Of a DNA stretch of 6,664 bases, positions 5,646 through 6,664 are shown one piece after another. Under the pieces are notes generated by a model, which did not search any database, was not told the origin of the DNA, and saw only the letters and a program-made list of their open reading frames with translations. The stretch spans positions 1 to 6,664 of the forward strand of contig JAFANO010000449.1 in assembly GCA_019232645.1 (NCBI GenBank), given 5' to 3'. The first letter of the stretch is position 1; each line of letters begins with the position of its first letter. This DNA is from Planctomycetaceae bacterium. GTDB taxonomy: Bacteria; Planctomycetota; Planctomycetia; Isosphaerales; Isosphaeraceae. The position numbers and the translations under genes were made by a program.

Positions 5646-5907
5646 ACGGGTTGTCGACCTTCAACCGGTCCTCGTCAAGCTGATTGTGCAGCTCCTCCCA
5701 GAATTGATCGTTCACCGTGAGATCCTCCCCTCCGGAATGGAGCCCTTCGAGAAGTTGGGCCTCGAGCTCTTGTTTGACCTTCCGTTTCTGGACCGCGCGA
5801 ACGAGCGCCTCCAGGTATTCGCTGGCGGAAGGGAATCCCTCCTTCGCGGCCTGCTCTTCGACGAAGCTCTTCAGCGAATCGGGGAGGGTGATCATCAAAG
5901 ATTGCAT
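5644..5907 (-). CDS. ParD-like ribbon-helix-helix antitoxin, apparently without an adjacent ParE
   Basis: An 87-aa protein with the ParD layout. A short beta strand (LMITLPDSL, 4-12) is followed by helix 1 (KSFVEEQAAKEG, 13-24), the turn FPSASEY (25-31) and helix 2 (LEALVRAVQKRK, 32-43). Then come a charged coil and the typical LLEGLHSGG (52-60) and an acidic C-terminal tail that would wrap the toxin. ParD proteins dimerise, bind their own promoter and neutralise a ParE mRNA-gyrase-type toxin. The start at 5907 is chosen because GAGG lies eight bases upstream and the fold begins there; the open frame runs on to 5991 but that part has no family character. No ParE-like frame follows on the minus strand, since the next genes point the other way. 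It is either an orphan antitoxin or it has lost its toxin. The last UPF0210 codon lies 80 bp upstream on the same strand. Confidence 0.8.
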   Translation of the reverse strand: MQSLMITLPDSLKSFVEEQAAKEGFPSASEYLEALVRAVQKRKVKQELEAQLLEGLHSGGEDLTVNDQFWEELHNQLDEDRLKVDNP

Positions 5908-5938
5908 AGAAAGTTCCTCATCCTGAAGTCCCGGAGCA

Positions 5939-5974
5939 GGGGCTTTGTCCACCATCCATCGGTGGCTCTGCCCC
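5939..5974 (-). other. Two-part hairpin between the UPF0210 gene and the ParD-like gene
   Basis: In plus coordinates GGGGC (5939-5943) pairs with GCCCC (5970-5974). Inside a 5/4-base internal loop, CCACC (5949-5953) pairs with GGTGG (5961-5965) around a 7-base loop. It lies in the 80-bp gap after the UPF0210 stop and could form in minus-strand RNA. No T-tract follows, so it may be a weak terminator or processing site, or chance in GC-rich DNA. Confidence 0.25.
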
Positions 5975-5987
5975 ACGATCCCGCCGT

Positions 5988-6664
5988 TCAATTCCGCAAG
6001 CTCGACAAGGGAGCCGGGATCCTCCCGCCATGGCGGACGAAGGCCGTGCTGCCGCCGGCGGCGTGGATGGGGAGGATGGCCATCTCGCCGAAGAGGCCGC
6101 CGAAGACGGCGCGGTCGCCGGCGGCCTTGCCGGGGACGGGGATGATCCGCACGGCGGTCGTCTTGTGATTGATGACGCCGATGGCGACCTCATCGGCGAT
6201 CAGCGCGGCCAGGGTCTCGGCGTCGGTGTCGCCCGGGACGGCGATCATGTCGAGCCCGACCGAGCAGACGGCGGTCATCGCCTCGAGCTTGGCGAGGGTC
6301 AGGTCCCCCCGCTCGACCGCGTCGGCCAGCGCCGCGTCCTCGCTGACGGCGACGAACGCGCCCGAGAGGCCGCCGACCGACGACGAGGCGAAGCTGCCGC
6401 CCTTCTTGACCGCGTCGTTCAGCAGCGCCACCGCCGCCGTCGAGCCGGGGGCGCCGATCCGGACGACCCCCATCGCCTGGAGGATCTCGCCGACCGAGTC
6501 GCCGATCGCCGGCGTCGGCGCCAGCGACAGGTCGACGATCCCGAAGGCGACCCCCAGCCGCGCCGCCACCTCGCGGCCGATCAGCTCGCCGACCCGGGTG
6601 ACCCGGAACGCCGTGCTCTTGATCTCCTCGGCGATCTCGCCCAGCGTCGGGCGGCCCTGGGAGA
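5988..6664 (-). CDS. UPF0210 / DUF711 (PFL family) protein, C-terminal half; runs off right edge
   Basis: The last 224 residues are in the window and the reading frame stays open to position 6664. The stretch [12 protein letters not shown], then [67 protein letters not shown] and finally GGRIPAP near the C-terminus are block by block the signature of the UPF0210/DUF711 family (about 450 aa, relatives of the pyruvate formate-lyase fold by structure). No radical glycine motif is seen, and the biochemical function of the family is not established. A GTG at 6567-6569 could be mistaken for a start, but conserved family sequence continues before it. No partner gene is visible here; the usual neighbour in other bacteria is a small ACT-domain protein, which would be outside the window. 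Confidence 0.92.
   Translation of the reverse strand, partial: SQGRPTLGEIAEEIKSTAFRVTRVGELIGREVAARLGVAFGIVDLSLAPTPAIGDSVGEILQAMGVVRIGAPGSTAAVALLNDAVKKGGSFASSSVGGLSGAFVAVSEDAALADAVERGDLTLAKLEAMTAVCSVGLDMIAVPGDTDAETLAALIADEVAIGVINHKTTAVRIIPVPGKAAGDRAVFGGLFGEMAILPIHAAGGSTAFVRHGGRIPAPLSSLRN

Noticed and set aside
5686..6168. Plus-strand open frame of 160 codons across the ParD-like gene and the UPF0210 end
   Set aside because: Both minus-strand genes are recognisable families, and this frame runs across their boundary without a ribosome site.

Overview
The window is GC-rich DNA (roughly 65-70% in the housekeeping genes, by eye) with short gaps and GC-ending codons. The gene content suggests a planctomycete, probably an Isosphaeraceae-type organism: a glycosyltransferase of the ceramide glucosyltransferase type, an exported zinc-ribbon protein of unknown function, a protein-isoaspartate methyltransferase with a signal peptide, and a UPF0210/DUF711 protein. 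The taxonomic placement is inferred from style and protein resemblance, not from a marker gene.

Layout. At the left edge (1-192, minus) lies the N-terminus of a pcm-type methyltransferase. It is separated by a 252-bp divergent control region from a plus-strand pair: a small exported protein with a C-terminal Cys cluster (445-903) and a membrane GT21-like glycosyltransferase (990-2198). The control region holds an 11-bp direct repeat and a good sigma-70 promoter facing right. After a 222-bp gap comes a compact two-gene amino-acid ABC importer. A single polypeptide carries both the solute-binding protein and the permease (2421-4016), and its ATPase (4013-4759) starts inside its stop codon. A 7-bp-stem hairpin follows the ATPase.

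From about 4940 to 5907 the composition becomes visibly less GC-rich and three small genes sit together. The first two overlap by ATGA. The first (4941-5363) resembles the Tse2 family of ADP-ribosyltransferase-fold toxins, and the second (5360-5605) is a small, probably helical protein of the size and position expected for its antitoxin or immunity protein. Facing them is a ParD-like ribbon-helix-helix antitoxin (5644-5907, minus) with no ParE toxin beside it in this window. The right edge (5988-6664, minus) is the C-terminal half of a UPF0210/DUF711 (PFL family) protein.

How they fit together. The ABC pair forms a complete importer by itself, because the fused permease can homodimerise on two ATPase subunits. 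The zinc-ribbon protein and the glycosyltransferase may be co-transcribed from the promoter at 349-377. The 4.9-5.9 kb segment looks like a small toxin-antitoxin insertion between ordinary genes and is the most interesting part of the window.
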